Assembly: GCA_021801265.1 (NCBI GenBank)
Contig: JAJYYE010000001.1
Coordinates: 668,539 to 732,538 of the forward strand
DNA length: 64,000 bases
Direction: 5' to 3'
DNA from: Pseudomonadota bacterium
GTDB lineage: Bacteria; Pseudomonadota; Gammaproteobacteria; Halothiobacillales; Halothiobacillaceae
The stretch's first letter is position 1; every line of letters starts with the position of its first letter. The translations under genes were made by a program, and so were the position numbers. Shown one piece after another: positions 31,991-40,391 of this stretch. The notes below the pieces were generated by a model. The model did no database searches and had not been told where the DNA came from. It saw nothing but the letters and a program-made list of their open reading frames with translations.

Positions 31991-33124
31991 ATGGATCTAT
32001 ATCTGGGTTTGAAAGTATTGTGGTGGCTGCTCTTGGGCGTGCTGCTGCTGGGACTGGCCGTGATGGTCGGCATGGATATGGGGGTGGGCGCGCTGTTGCG
32101 CATCATCGGCAAAACCGATTTGGAGCGCCGCAGCATGCTCAACGCCATCGGCCCGCACTGGGATGGTAATCAGGTGTGGTTCATTCTCGGTGGCGGCGCG
32201 ATTTTCGCGGCTTTTCCATTGATTTACGCCACCGCGTTCTCGGGGCTGTATGTGGTGATGCTGCTGCTCTTGTGGAGCATGATCATGCGGCCGCTGGCAT
32301 TTGAATATCGCTCGAAAATCCCCACTGAAACTTGGCGTAATATCGCCGACTGGGTGTTTTTGCTCTCCGGCGCGCTGCCGATGATTATCTACGGCGCGGC
32401 CATGGGCAACATGCTGCAAGGGGTGCCGTTCCATTTTGATTGGGATTTACGCTCGCACTACACCGGCAGCTTTATCAGCTTGTTCAACCCATTTGCGATT
32501 CTCGCCGGCGTGTTGTCGTTGGCGCTGGCCCTATACATGGGCGCAACCATGATGGTGATTAAAACCGAAGGCGCGCTGGCCGAACGCGCACGCACGGCGG
32601 GTTCTATCGCGATTGTGGCCGCGATTGCGCTGTTTGCCGCAGGCGGTGTCTGGGTCAGCCTGATGCCCGGCTTCATCCTCGTGCACTCGGTAGACCCGGC
32701 CTTGGCTCAAACCCCGCTCACCCAAACGGTTGAACAGGTTGCCGGTGGCTTACTCGCCAACTACAGAGGGTATCCGATTCTCTGGCTCGTGCCTGTTACT
32801 GGTTTTTTCGGCATGATTGTCGGTGGCTTGCTGCTGCGTGCGCATCGTCCGGCCACGGCTTGGTGGTTCGGTATTTTCGCTTGGGCGGGCGTACTCGGCG
32901 CCACTGCCGTCAGCCTGTTTCCCTTCCTCATGCCGTCGAGCAGCAACCCCAGCCAAAGTCTCACCATCTGGAATTCAATTTCCAGCCAAACTACCTTGTT
33001 GTGGATGACCGGCTTTACGGTCGTGTTCGTACCCTTGATTCTCTGGTACACCAGTTGGGCGTTCTATGTGATGCGCGGCAAGGTTGATGCGAGCAAAATC
33101 GAAAACGACCCACATGCGTATTAA
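31991..33124 (+). CDS. cydB: Cytochrome bd ubiquinol oxidase subunit II
   Basis: A 377-residue CydB, with about nine transmembrane helices. The N-terminus MDLYLGLKVLWWLLLGVLLLGLAVMVGMDMGVG and the block IGPHWDGNQVWFILGGGAIFAAFP are diagnostic. The ATG at 31991 lies one base after the cydA stop; longer in-frame codons reach back into cydA. It forms the structural partner of CydA in the oxidase and shares its transcript. The C-terminus is followed after 33 bp by the small CydX-like protein. Confidence 0.96.
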   Translation: MDLYLGLKVLWWLLLGVLLLGLAVMVGMDMGVGALLRIIGKTDLERRSMLNAIGPHWDGNQVWFILGGGAIFAAFPLIYATAFSGLYVVMLLLLWSMIMRPLAFEYRSKIPTETWRNIADWVFLLSGALPMIIYGAAMGNMLQGVPFHFDWDLRSHYTGSFISLFNPFAILAGVLSLALALYMGATMMVIKTEGALAERARTAGSIAIVAAIALFAAGGVWVSLMPGFILVHSVDPALAQTPLTQTVEQVAGGLLANYRGYPILWLVPVTGFFGMIVGGLLLRAHRPATAWWFGIFAWAGVLGATAVSLFPFLMPSSSNPSQSLTIWNSISSQTTLLWMTGFTVVFVPLILWYTSWAFYVMRGKVDASKIENDPHAY

Positions 33125-33157
33125 TTCAGCATTGTGAATGATTTAAGGGGTTGCAAC

Positions 33158-33352
33158 ATGAAAGTGATCGGTTATTTTTTATTGTTTTTCGTGCTCGCCA
33201 TGATTCTGATTGTGCTGGCGATTATTTTGGGCGATTCCGCCCCGTGGTATTTCGCGTGGATTATCGGCACCGGATTATTGATTTTAACCTCAGCTGCCGC
33301 TGGGTTTATGTTCGATACCCAAGAGGATAAAGCCAAGGGTGAGCTGCAGTAG
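33158..33352 (+). CDS. CydX-like small subunit with extra N-terminal membrane helix
   Basis: A 64-residue protein directly after cydB. Residues ~28-50 read APWYFAWIIGTGLLILTSAAAGFMFD, close to the E. coli CydX start (WYFAWILGT), and an acidic/basic tail DTQEDKAKGELQ follows. Unlike canonical ~37-residue CydX, which begins at that helix, this one has a first transmembrane helix MKVIGYFLLFFVLAMILIVLAIIL. An AAGGGG ribosome site is about nine bases before the ATG at 33158. CydX stabilises the bd oxidase haems; the extra helix could replace YbgE or change packing. Assignment rests on position plus the shared motif. Confidence 0.75.
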   Translation: MKVIGYFLLFFVLAMILIVLAIILGDSAPWYFAWIIGTGLLILTSAAAGFMFDTQEDKAKGELQ

Positions 33353-33403
33353 GTGTATTCGTCGGCCATCCGTTGTTTGGGTGGCGGGCAAATGTTGGAA
33401 TAA

Positions 33404-33453
33404 CCCCCCGGGAGTGCCGGGGGGCTGGGAAGGGTGGCGCGAAGAGCGCCACC
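33404..33453. terminator. Two strong hairpins between cydX-like gene and glnA
   Basis: Hairpin one: CCCCCCGG (33404-33411) with CCGGGGGG (33417-33424). Hairpin two: GGTGGCGC (33433-33440) with GCGCCACC (33446-33453). They lie between two converging genes and probably end both transcripts, but neither has a good T-tract; only the minus-strand side of hairpin one has TTATT. Confidence 0.5.
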
Positions 33454-33466
33454 GCATCAAGTCAAA

Positions 33467-34876
33467 TTACAGGCTGTAGTACATCTCGAATTCAACGGGA
33501 TGGGGTAATTGCCGTACACGCTGAACTTCGCCACGTTTGAGTTCGAGGTAGGCGTCAATCAGGTCATCGCTGAATACGTCGCCCCGCTTCAGGAAGTCGC
33601 GGTCGCCGTCCAGTGCATCCAGGGCCTGATCGAGTGAGAACGCCACTTCCGGGATGTTCTTCTCTTCTTCAGGTGGTAAGTCGTACAAGTTTTTGCTGGC
33701 GGCTTCACCCGGGTGAATCTTGTTCTGGATGCCGTCGATACCCGCCATCAGCATGGCCGCAAAGGCCAAATAGGGATTCGCGGTGGAGTCTGGAAAGCGC
33801 AGTTCAACCCGGCGTGCTTTGGGGTTGGTGACAAATGGAATGCGAATCGAGGCGGAGCGATTGCGGGCTGAATAGGCCAGTTTCACTGGTGCTTCATAAT
33901 GGGGAACCAAACGCTTGTAGCTGTTGGTTGATGGGTTGCAGAACGCGTTCAACGCATGGGCGTGCTTGATAATGCCGCCAATGTAGTACAGCGCCATTTC
34001 CGACAAACCGGCGTAGCTGTCACCCGAGAACAGGTTTTTACCATCTTTCGCCATGGATTGATGCACGTGCATACCTGAACCGTTATCGCCAAACATGGGT
34101 TTGGGCATGAAGGTTAAGGTTTTGCCGTAGCTGTGCGCCACGTTTTGCAATACATATTTGAGGGTTTGTACTTCATCGGCTTTTTTCACCAAGGTGCTAA
34201 AGCCAACACCGATTTCACACTGGCCTGCGGTGGCAACTTCATGGTGATGCACTTCAACGGTCTGCCCCATATCTTCGAGCACCAAACACATGGTTTGGCG
34301 CAGATCGTGCAGGGAATCGACCGGCGGAACAGGGAAGTATCCCCCTTTCACACCCGGGCGGTGACCCATATTGCCTTCAGGATAAACCGTGCCTGAATTC
34401 CACGCGGCTTCTTTGGAATCGATTTTCACGAATGAGCCGGACATATCATTGCCCCAGCGCACATCGTCGAATACGAAAAATTCATTTTCCGGGCCAAAGT
34501 AGGCCACATCGGCCAGGCCGGATGATTGGATATACGCTTCTGCGCGCTTGGCAACCGAGCGCGGATCACGGGTGTAACCTTGCATGGTATCTGGCTCGAT
34601 GACATCGCAGACCAAAATCATGGTGGGTTCTTCAGAGAACGGGTCCATCACAGCAGTGGTGGCATCGGGCATCAAAATCATGTCGGAGGCATTGATGCCT
34701 TTCCAGCCAGCAATGGATGAACCGTCGAACATAATGCCGGATTCAAAGCTGTCTTCATCCACGCGCCCTGCGGGATAAGTGACATGCTGTTGCTTGCCAC
34801 GGGTATCGGTAAAGCGGAAATCAACGAACTTAACGCCGTTCTCTTCCATTATTTTCATCGCATGACTAACAGACAT
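33467..34876 (-). CDS. glnA: Glutamine synthetase type I
   Basis: A 469-residue GlnA, which joins ammonia to glutamate using ATP. Family marks: [55 protein letters not shown] and the adenylylation site NLYDLPPEE, meaning it can be switched by GlnE. The frame extends 40 codons upstream, but the ATG at 34876 has GGGAG six bases before it and gives the standard length. The promoter region carries two NtrC-like boxes and a sigma-54-like element. The GlnD sensor that would feed this loop is encoded at 50481-53114. Confidence 0.97.
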   Translation of the reverse strand: MSVSHAMKIMEENGVKFVDFRFTDTRGKQQHVTYPAGRVDEDSFESGIMFDGSSIAGWKGINASDMILMPDATTAVMDPFSEEPTMILVCDVIEPDTMQGYTRDPRSVAKRAEAYIQSSGLADVAYFGPENEFFVFDDVRWGNDMSGSFVKIDSKEAAWNSGTVYPEGNMGHRPGVKGGYFPVPPVDSLHDLRQTMCLVLEDMGQTVEVHHHEVATAGQCEIGVGFSTLVKKADEVQTLKYVLQNVAHSYGKTLTFMPKPMFGDNGSGMHVHQSMAKDGKNLFSGDSYAGLSEMALYYIGGIIKHAHALNAFCNPSTNSYKRLVPHYEAPVKLAYSARNRSASIRIPFVTNPKARRVELRFPDSTANPYLAFAAMLMAGIDGIQNKIHPGEAASKNLYDLPPEEEKNIPEVAFSLDQALDALDGDRDFLKRGDVFSDDLIDAYLELKRGEVQRVRQLPHPVEFEMYYSL

Positions 34877-34984
34877 GTATTTCTCCCAAAAAACCAAGTT
34901 TAAAACTAAGCAATCATAACGCGCGGGATGCGGGTAGACGACAGAGCGCGCATCATCGAACCAAAAGTGTCTTTTGGCAATAAA

Positions 34985-35000
34985 TGCAGGAATCATGCCT
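34985..35000 (-). promoter_or_regulatory. glnA: Sigma-54-like promoter of glnA
   Basis: Minus-strand AGGCATGATTCCTGCA has the invariant GG (-24) and GC (-12) pairs separated by ten bases and resembles GGCAC-N5-TTGCA. It lies about 110 bp upstream of the glnA start and about 130-160 bp downstream of the NtrC-like boxes, normal spacing for enhancer action. Confidence 0.6.
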
Positions 35001-35116
35001 AAATTCAGTCAAGACCCCTTCGGGGCGTTTTATCAATTTAAACTCATATAAAACAATAAGTAATGGCTGTATCGGTTATAAATTCCGACGCGCGCACGGG
35101 TCGGATGTTTGATGGC

Positions 35117-35164
35117 TGCACCAATAAGCGCAAAACAGAAAGCGCGTCGCACCATATCGGTGCA
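35117..35164. promoter_or_regulatory. Two NtrC-type enhancer boxes upstream of glnA
   Basis: CGCACCATATCGGTGCA (35148-35164) fits the NtrC consensus TGCACC-N5-GGTGCA with one mismatch. TGCACCAATAAGCGCAA (35117-35133) fits the first half with a weaker second half. Their centres are 31 bp apart, three helical turns, as at E. coli glnAp2. A CCAAAAG/CTTTTGG palindrome at 34961-34977 and a small CCCC/GGGG hairpin near 35015 also lie in this 297-bp gap. Confidence 0.65.
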
Positions 35165-35173
35165 AATGCAGCT

Positions 35174-36556
35174 TCACTTCTGCACGTCGTGCCCTTTGGG
35201 TAATTGCAAACACGCCGTTAACCCTTTGGGCATTTGGTCTTGTTGACGATGCGGATGCGTGCCGGGCTCATATAAATTAAGCGTCCATCCCTGTGCTTCG
35301 GCCAGTGCTTCGGCCAAACTTAACCCCAAACCATAGCCCGTTACACCACTGCGCGCGGTATCTTTACGGGCAAAGGGTTCACGCAGGGCGATAATTTCAG
35401 CCGTGGTGAGTCCCTCCCCCTGATCCTCAATGCACAAAAAGTGTGCATCAGCAGTTTCTATTCGCCGTAACACAATGGGCGGGCGGCCATAGCGGTGCGC
35501 ATTGTCGATCAGGTTATCCAAAATTCGCTGTGCGCTTTGGCTGGCAAGCTCAAGTACCGCATCCGTGCTGGGCTCGATGAGCGTGACATTAATTCCGCGT
35601 TGCGCGGCGGCTTGGATGCGCTGTTGCAACCACGCCCGTGCACCAACGCAGATTTGTGGCGCCTGGCCCACACCGTGTGCGATGTGTAGCACTTCGCTAA
35701 TGAGTTGATTCATTTGATCCACATCAGCTTGCATTTGATCGTGTAATTCAGCCTCCAACGCATCTTGCGCCAGTGCCAAGCTCAAACTGAGCCGGGTTAA
35801 CGGCGTGCGCAGATCATGTGAAATACCCGCCAGGAGTACGGTGCGATTTTCGAGTAGGCGTTTCACTTCAGCCGAGCGCCGGTTCACGGCTTCGATCAGC
35901 ACACGGGTTTCTTTGGGGCCGGTGAGCGGCAGTGGCGCATCGGGCAGGCTCAGGCTAACCTGTTCGGCCAACCGGCTCACCGGCAGGGTCAAGCGACGAG
36001 CCAGCAGTAAGCCGATGAGCAGGGTGAGCAGAATGCCGCCGATTAAAATCACGCCCAGGGTGAAGGGGATTTTGTAGCCCACCCGACTGGGTGAAAATTC
36101 AAATTTGAGCACATCGTCGGCAATCGGGATTTCGATCCAGTACCCTGCGCCTTCGGCCAGTGTGCCCATGTAAATACATTCGCCGGTTTGGGGATCAACC
36201 GTGTTGGGCGGACATTGGTTAAACCGCCGCACCACGGCATCGTGTAAAAATCGAACATAAGGCAACCGAGTGCTGTGCAATCGGTTCAGTGCGGGAATTT
36301 CTTCAATCACCAGGCCATGTTGGTTTTTGAGCTCGGCGGCCAGCAGGGGTTGCGCCTCTTTGGGGAGTTCTGTCCAGGTTTGCGCCGACAGCACAATCAG
36401 CGCGGCTAAATCATCGGCCGACCGCTTGGCCATGGGCACCATGACAAACCATGTCACCGCCGTGAGTGCAAACACGAGAATAATGCTGATACTGCCAATG
36501 AGCGCCAGCGCGGTGCTCGAAAACAAGCTCCATGAGCGCGACGGACGGGTCCTCAT
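35174..36556 (-). CDS. EnvZ-like sensor histidine kinase
   Basis: A 460-residue inner-membrane kinase. A first transmembrane helix lies at about residues 15-40, then comes a ~125-residue periplasmic sensor. A second helix (IPFTLGVILIGGILLTLLIGLLLARRL) leads into a HAMP segment. The phosphoacceptor block is LLAGISHDLRTPLTRLSLSLALAQD and the ATPase has LDNLIDNAHRYG, CIEDQGEGL and GYGLGLSLAEALA. The start ATG at 36556 overlaps the response regulator stop (ATGA); the ORF could extend to 36619 but would then overlap deeply. Pairing with an OmpR-type regulator suggests osmotic or envelope sensing; the signal is unknown. Confidence 0.9.
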   Translation of the reverse strand: MRTRPSRSWSLFSSTALALIGSISIILVFALTAVTWFVMVPMAKRSADDLAALIVLSAQTWTELPKEAQPLLAAELKNQHGLVIEEIPALNRLHSTRLPYVRFLHDAVVRRFNQCPPNTVDPQTGECIYMGTLAEGAGYWIEIPIADDVLKFEFSPSRVGYKIPFTLGVILIGGILLTLLIGLLLARRLTLPVSRLAEQVSLSLPDAPLPLTGPKETRVLIEAVNRRSAEVKRLLENRTVLLAGISHDLRTPLTRLSLSLALAQDALEAELHDQMQADVDQMNQLISEVLHIAHGVGQAPQICVGARAWLQQRIQAAAQRGINVTLIEPSTDAVLELASQSAQRILDNLIDNAHRYGRPPIVLRRIETADAHFLCIEDQGEGLTTAEIIALREPFARKDTARSGVTGYGLGLSLAEALAEAQGWTLNLYEPGTHPHRQQDQMPKGLTACLQLPKGHDVQK

Positions 36557-37329
36557 CCGGCGGCGGGATCGTTGCGGGGGCTTCGCCCGGATGGTGCGAA
36601 CAGATATCCCTCGCCCCAAATAGTCACGAGATAACGCGGCTCGGTGGGGTCCGTCTCAATTTTTCGGCGCAGGCGCGTCACCCGCACATCAATGCTGCGA
36701 TCAAACGCTGCGCGCTCATACCCCTTCAAATAATCCATAATCTGATCGCGATTGATGACCCGATTCGGCCGATCAAGGAAAAATTGCAGCAAGCGCCATT
36801 CGCCATGGGTTAAATCCAGCGGCTGGCCGTTCAAAAAGGCCTGATGGGTTTGCGTATTCACGCAAAAATTGCCGGTGGTCGGCAGTTCGGGCGGCGATTC
36901 TGTCGCTGGCGGGGGTGGGCTATGCCGCCGTAATACGGCTTTAATGCGCGCCACAAGCTCTCGCGGATTAAATGGCTTGGGTAAATAATCATCCGCGCCA
37001 ACCTCAAGCCCGACGATGCGATCAATATCCTCGCCGCGCGCCGACAGCATAATGAGCGGCGGGCGGGTTTTGGGATCGAGTCTGCGGGCAATCGAGAGGC
37101 CATCCTCGCCCGGCAGCATGATGTCGAGCACCAGCAAATCGACCGCCGCATCGTCCGAGAGCGCCGCATCCATCGCCGCACCGCTACCCACGACCCGCAC
37201 CACAAAACCTTGTTCTCGCAAATAACGACCGAGCAGCGTTTGAATGCCAGGATCATCATCCACCACCAAAATGTGCGGCGCACCCACGGGGGGATTATGG
37301 GCACCGTTGCTTAATTCAGAATGTGCCAT
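36553..37329 (-). CDS. OmpR-like response regulator
   Basis: A 258-residue regulator. The receiver domain (about residues 20-130) has the acidic pocket VVDDDP, phosphoacceptor Asp in LLVLDIMLPGEDG, and Lys in DDYLPKPFNP. A winged-helix OmpR/PhoB domain follows (LTHGEWRLLQFFLDRPNRVINRDQIMDYLKGYERAAFDRSIDVRVTRLRRKIE). The ATG at 37329 with GAGG nine bases upstream is preferred to the upstream TTG. It is cotranscribed with the kinase. It is close to OmpR in layout, with an N-terminal extension of about 17 residues. Confidence 0.92.
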   Translation of the reverse strand: MAHSELSNGAHNPPVGAPHILVVDDDPGIQTLLGRYLREQGFVVRVVGSGAAMDAALSDDAAVDLLVLDIMLPGEDGLSIARRLDPKTRPPLIMLSARGEDIDRIVGLEVGADDYLPKPFNPRELVARIKAVLRRHSPPPPATESPPELPTTGNFCVNTQTHQAFLNGQPLDLTHGEWRLLQFFLDRPNRVINRDQIMDYLKGYERAAFDRSIDVRVTRLRRKIETDPTEPRYLVTIWGEGYLFAPSGRSPRNDPAAG

Positions 37330-37715
37330 AACCGCTCGCCTCAAAGTGAAAATGTACCCTATTGACGAATTAGGTACTGGGCAGGTACGTCATCAACGCG
37401 AGCCAGTGTCGCCGCAGCGGCCATGCGCGTCAATTGGTGCTTGGCGCCCGTTACATATTGAAACACCCCTGCAATATCTGTGGCACAGGGGTGCTATTTA
37501 ATGCATCCATCACGCAGGGTTCAGAACCGGTTCAATGTCTCGCTGAAGCGTGCCTCGCGGTGTTGAAAACATCCTAAAAATGCGTACATGCTTTGTGTAT
37601 GCTACGTTTTTTCAGGGCGTTTTTGCCTTGTGTCGCATCACTTTTGATCGAGGCATTGAACCGAGTTCTCAGACTCGAACAGCGCTCGATGCGCCTACCT
37701 TAAGGAACTGACGAC
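37330..37715. promoter_or_regulatory. Divergent regulatory gap, ompR-like gene / metal-efflux operon
   Basis: 386 bp without a gene. It holds a hairpin CACCCCTG (37464-37471) with CAGGGGTG (37486-37493) of unknown use and, at 37560-37615, an AT-rich promoter-like stretch containing TTGAAA and TATGCT. The promoters of both flanking operons must lie here; no metal-regulator box is certain. Confidence 0.45.
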
Positions 37716-39101
37716 ATGCCCAAACAACCCTCACCCCAATCGCGGCCACTTTGGCTTCATCCTCAACCCCATCGGCCTTTGGTTCTGCGACAGGTCGGCT
37801 GGATGTTGCTGGCCGCACTGGCTGTGCCGGGATGGGCGTCTTCACAAGCCTTCGCGGCCCAATGGCAACCGATAACGCCACCAATCAACGTCGCCAGCTC
37901 AAGCGACGCCGCCAACTGGGCGACCATCTTGCAGCAAACCGAACGGCGGCTGTCACAAAATTTGATTACCGATGCCGATGTGGTGCGCGTGCAGGCCGAG
38001 CAAGCCCGCGCCAATGGTTGGCTGGCGAGCGCGCCGATTCTGGATGGCTTTTATCGCAGCGATCAGCCGATGAGTAACTTCGGTGCGGTGGAGATGCTGG
38101 CCGATGTGCGTTTGCCCTTGCGGCGCTTTGGTCAAACCGAGGCGTGGCACGCCTTGGCTCAGCAGGCTGCGCTCAACGGGGAAACCCGGGTGCAGGCCAA
38201 TCGACTGGCGTTGTTCGGTACGTTGCGCCAGCTGGCTTGGGATTGGCGCCGAGCCGACGCGGAGCTGGCTACCGCCGTGATGCGTAACGAGATCATGCAG
38301 CGTGATTTAAAGGCCGTTACTCAGCAAGTCAAACGCGGTGAAGCGGCCGAGGTGGATCGGCTGAGTGTCGAAGGCCGCGCCCTGACCGTGCAAGATGCAG
38401 TGACGAGCGCTCAGGTGATGCGAGATAACGCGCGAAGCCGCTGGGTGCAGCTCACCGGCATGCATCAATTACCGGTGGATTTGGGGCAAGTGAGCCAAGC
38501 TACCCGGCAACAACTGAATAATCCGGCCTTCGATACGCCCGATGGCCTGCTGGCGCAGCAGCCACTGTTACGGCAAATGGCCAGCGAAGTGGGGCTCACC
38601 ACCGCGCGTATCTCTGCTGAACGGGCGGCAGGTGCGGGCGCGCCGGAGCTGGGGTTGGGGGTTAAGCGCGACCGGGGTGATCGCGGTATGCCCTACGATA
38701 ACAGTCTTTTTGTGACCTTAAGCCTGCCCTTGGGTGGCCAGAAATACCGCGATCCTGCGTTGGCGGAGATGACCCAGCAACGCGCCACCGCGCAAGTTGC
38801 CTTAATTAAAACCACCCAGCAATTATTGGGTGACGTGACCGCTTTGCACCAACGCATTGCCGCTTGGCCGGAGCGGTTGTTGCGGCTCGATCAGCGCGCC
38901 GCGTTAGCCGAAAAAACCCTTGAGTTGAAGCAAAAAGCCTTGCGTTTGGGCGAGCTGGATTGGAGCCGCCTGCTCGATTTTGAACGCGAGGCCGCCGATG
39001 CACGCCTGCAAGCCCGGCTGGCCCATATTGCCTATGCCACCGACCAAAGCAGCCTCAAGCAAACCTTGGGGTTGATGCCGGATGCGTCCATCACGCCTTA
39101 A
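37716..39101 (+). CDS. Heavy-metal efflux outer-membrane factor (CzcC/CusC-like)
   Basis: A 461-residue TolC-superfamily channel, first gene of an HME-type RND operon. A long N-terminus leads to a signal segment (VGWMLLAALAVPGWASSQAFAAQ), after which repeated helical segments such as LITDADVVRVQAEQARANGWL and AALAEKTLELKQKALRLGELDWSRLLDFEREAADARLQARLAHIAYATDQSSLKQTLG fit the CzcC pattern. There is no lipobox, unlike the NodT-type channel of the other efflux operon in this window. A REP-like repeat separates it from the adaptor gene, so the operon may be transcribed in one piece with the repeat in the spacer. Confidence 0.88.
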   Translation: MPKQPSPQSRPLWLHPQPHRPLVLRQVGWMLLAALAVPGWASSQAFAAQWQPITPPINVASSSDAANWATILQQTERRLSQNLITDADVVRVQAEQARANGWLASAPILDGFYRSDQPMSNFGAVEMLADVRLPLRRFGQTEAWHALAQQAALNGETRVQANRLALFGTLRQLAWDWRRADAELATAVMRNEIMQRDLKAVTQQVKRGEAAEVDRLSVEGRALTVQDAVTSAQVMRDNARSRWVQLTGMHQLPVDLGQVSQATRQQLNNPAFDTPDGLLAQQPLLRQMASEVGLTTARISAERAAGAGAPELGLGVKRDRGDRGMPYDNSLFVTLSLPLGGQKYRDPALAEMTQQRATAQVALIKTTQQLLGDVTALHQRIAAWPERLLRLDQRAALAEKTLELKQKALRLGELDWSRLLDFEREAADARLQARLAHIAYATDQSSLKQTLGLMPDASITP

Positions 39102-39120
39102 ACACCAGACGCCAGATTGT

Positions 39121-39149
39121 GTAGGAGGGGATTCATCCCCGACACCGGG
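39121..39149 (+). repeat. REP-like repeat, copy A (within the efflux operon)
   Basis: Begins GTAGGAGGGGATTCATCCCC and ends GACACCGGG. It shares its 5' and 3' parts with copies at 45163, 45281, 48633 and 48672. It sits between the outer-membrane-factor and adaptor genes. Confidence 0.75.
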
Positions 39150-39230
39150 TCAAATAACGATGCCCGTCTTCAGCAAGACGTGGAGCAGGCTTTTAAGAAT
39201 AACCAAGAGATAAACGATAGGAATTATTGT

Positions 39231-40391
39231 ATGAATCAAACCACCCAACGAAATGCACTGCCGCCTTTGGTTGCCGCCTTTCTTTTTGCCGGCCTGTGCG
39301 GGCTCCCTGAGAGATCGGCATTTGCCCAATCGCCCGAGCCTGTAGCAACCAATCAGGCTGCACAAGTCAAATTACCTACTGCTATTACCATCCCCGAGGC
39401 CATGCGCGCCAATTTAAAAACGCAGTCCGTGCCGATTCAATTCAGCCAGAACCTGCCGATCACGCAAGGCATGGTTACCATCAGCGCGGCCGCCAGCAAT
39501 CAAGCCAGCAGCCAGGTATCGGCCCCAACGGATGGCCAAATCATCGGCAATCTGCCGCAGTTAGGGCAAACGGTGCAAGCGGGGCAAACCCTGTTTGAGC
39601 TCGCCAGCGCAGGCTTGGCCGATTTGCAGGCGCAATGGTCGATGGCGCAAGCCAAAGCCTCACTCGCCCAGCAAAGTTTAAGCCGCGACCAGTCGCTATT
39701 CGCCGATGGGTTAATTGCCAAAAAACGTCTGGAGGAAACCCGCAGCATGGCGCAATCGGCGGCGGCTGAGTTAACCGCCGCCACCGCGCGGCTCAAAGTG
39801 GCTGGCGTGACGGCCTCGAACAAGAACGCTACCAGCAACTTGGCGGTACGTGCGCCCATCACGGGGGTCATTACCCAGCGTAAAATCATGCCCGGTGAGC
39901 GTGTGATGGCTGGACAAGCCTTGCTTGAAATTACCGCCAGCGGTGATCAGTGGTGGCTTATGGCGGTGGCGCCCGCCAAAGTACCCACGGCGGGGCAACA
40001 GGCTGAACTCAAAATATCCGGCTGTCCTGAGCCGGCGCCGGTCCGTTTGATTGATTTAACGGTTGATCCGATGAGCCAGCTGATGACGCTGCGCGCCGAA
40101 TCGAAGGTGGCCTGTGCCAGTTTGCGCCCCGGCCAAATGACAAACGCCAGTTTGTGGGTGCAGCAAGTCGAACCGGTCATCGCCCTGCCCATCGCCGCCA
40201 TCACAGAGCTGGACAACCGGCCGCAGGTGTTCGTGCAGCGGGGTGAGCAGTATTTCCTCGTACCCGTACAATTGCGCGGCGAATTAAACGGCATGGCGTA
40301 TGTATCGGGTGATTTTCAAACCCACGATCAGGTCGTTACCGATGGCATGAGCCGTCTGAAAGCCTTGGCTCTGGGGATGGGGAGTGAATAA
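39231..40391 (+). CDS. Heavy-metal efflux periplasmic adaptor (CzcB/CusB-like)
   Basis: A ~386-residue membrane-fusion protein with a signal peptide ending around RSAFAQ. Lipoyl/barrel halves read VSAPTDGQIIGNLPQLGQTVQAGQTLFELA and LAVRAPITGVITQRKIMPGERVMAGQALLEI, with a helical hairpin between (SMAQAKASLAQQSLSRDQSLFADGLIAKKRLEE). The start ATG at 39231 has AGGA about eight bases before it; 38 upstream codons are open but span the REP-like repeat. It ends in a one-base overlap with the RND pump start (TAATG). No clear metal-chelating His/Met cluster is seen, so the metal is undetermined. Confidence 0.9.
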   Translation: MNQTTQRNALPPLVAAFLFAGLCGLPERSAFAQSPEPVATNQAAQVKLPTAITIPEAMRANLKTQSVPIQFSQNLPITQGMVTISAAASNQASSQVSAPTDGQIIGNLPQLGQTVQAGQTLFELASAGLADLQAQWSMAQAKASLAQQSLSRDQSLFADGLIAKKRLEETRSMAQSAAAELTAATARLKVAGVTASNKNATSNLAVRAPITGVITQRKIMPGERVMAGQALLEITASGDQWWLMAVAPAKVPTAGQQAELKISGCPEPAPVRLIDLTVDPMSQLMTLRAESKVACASLRPGQMTNASLWVQQVEPVIALPIAAITELDNRPQVFVQRGEQYFLVPVQLRGELNGMAYVSGDFQTHDQVVTDGMSRLKALALGMGSE

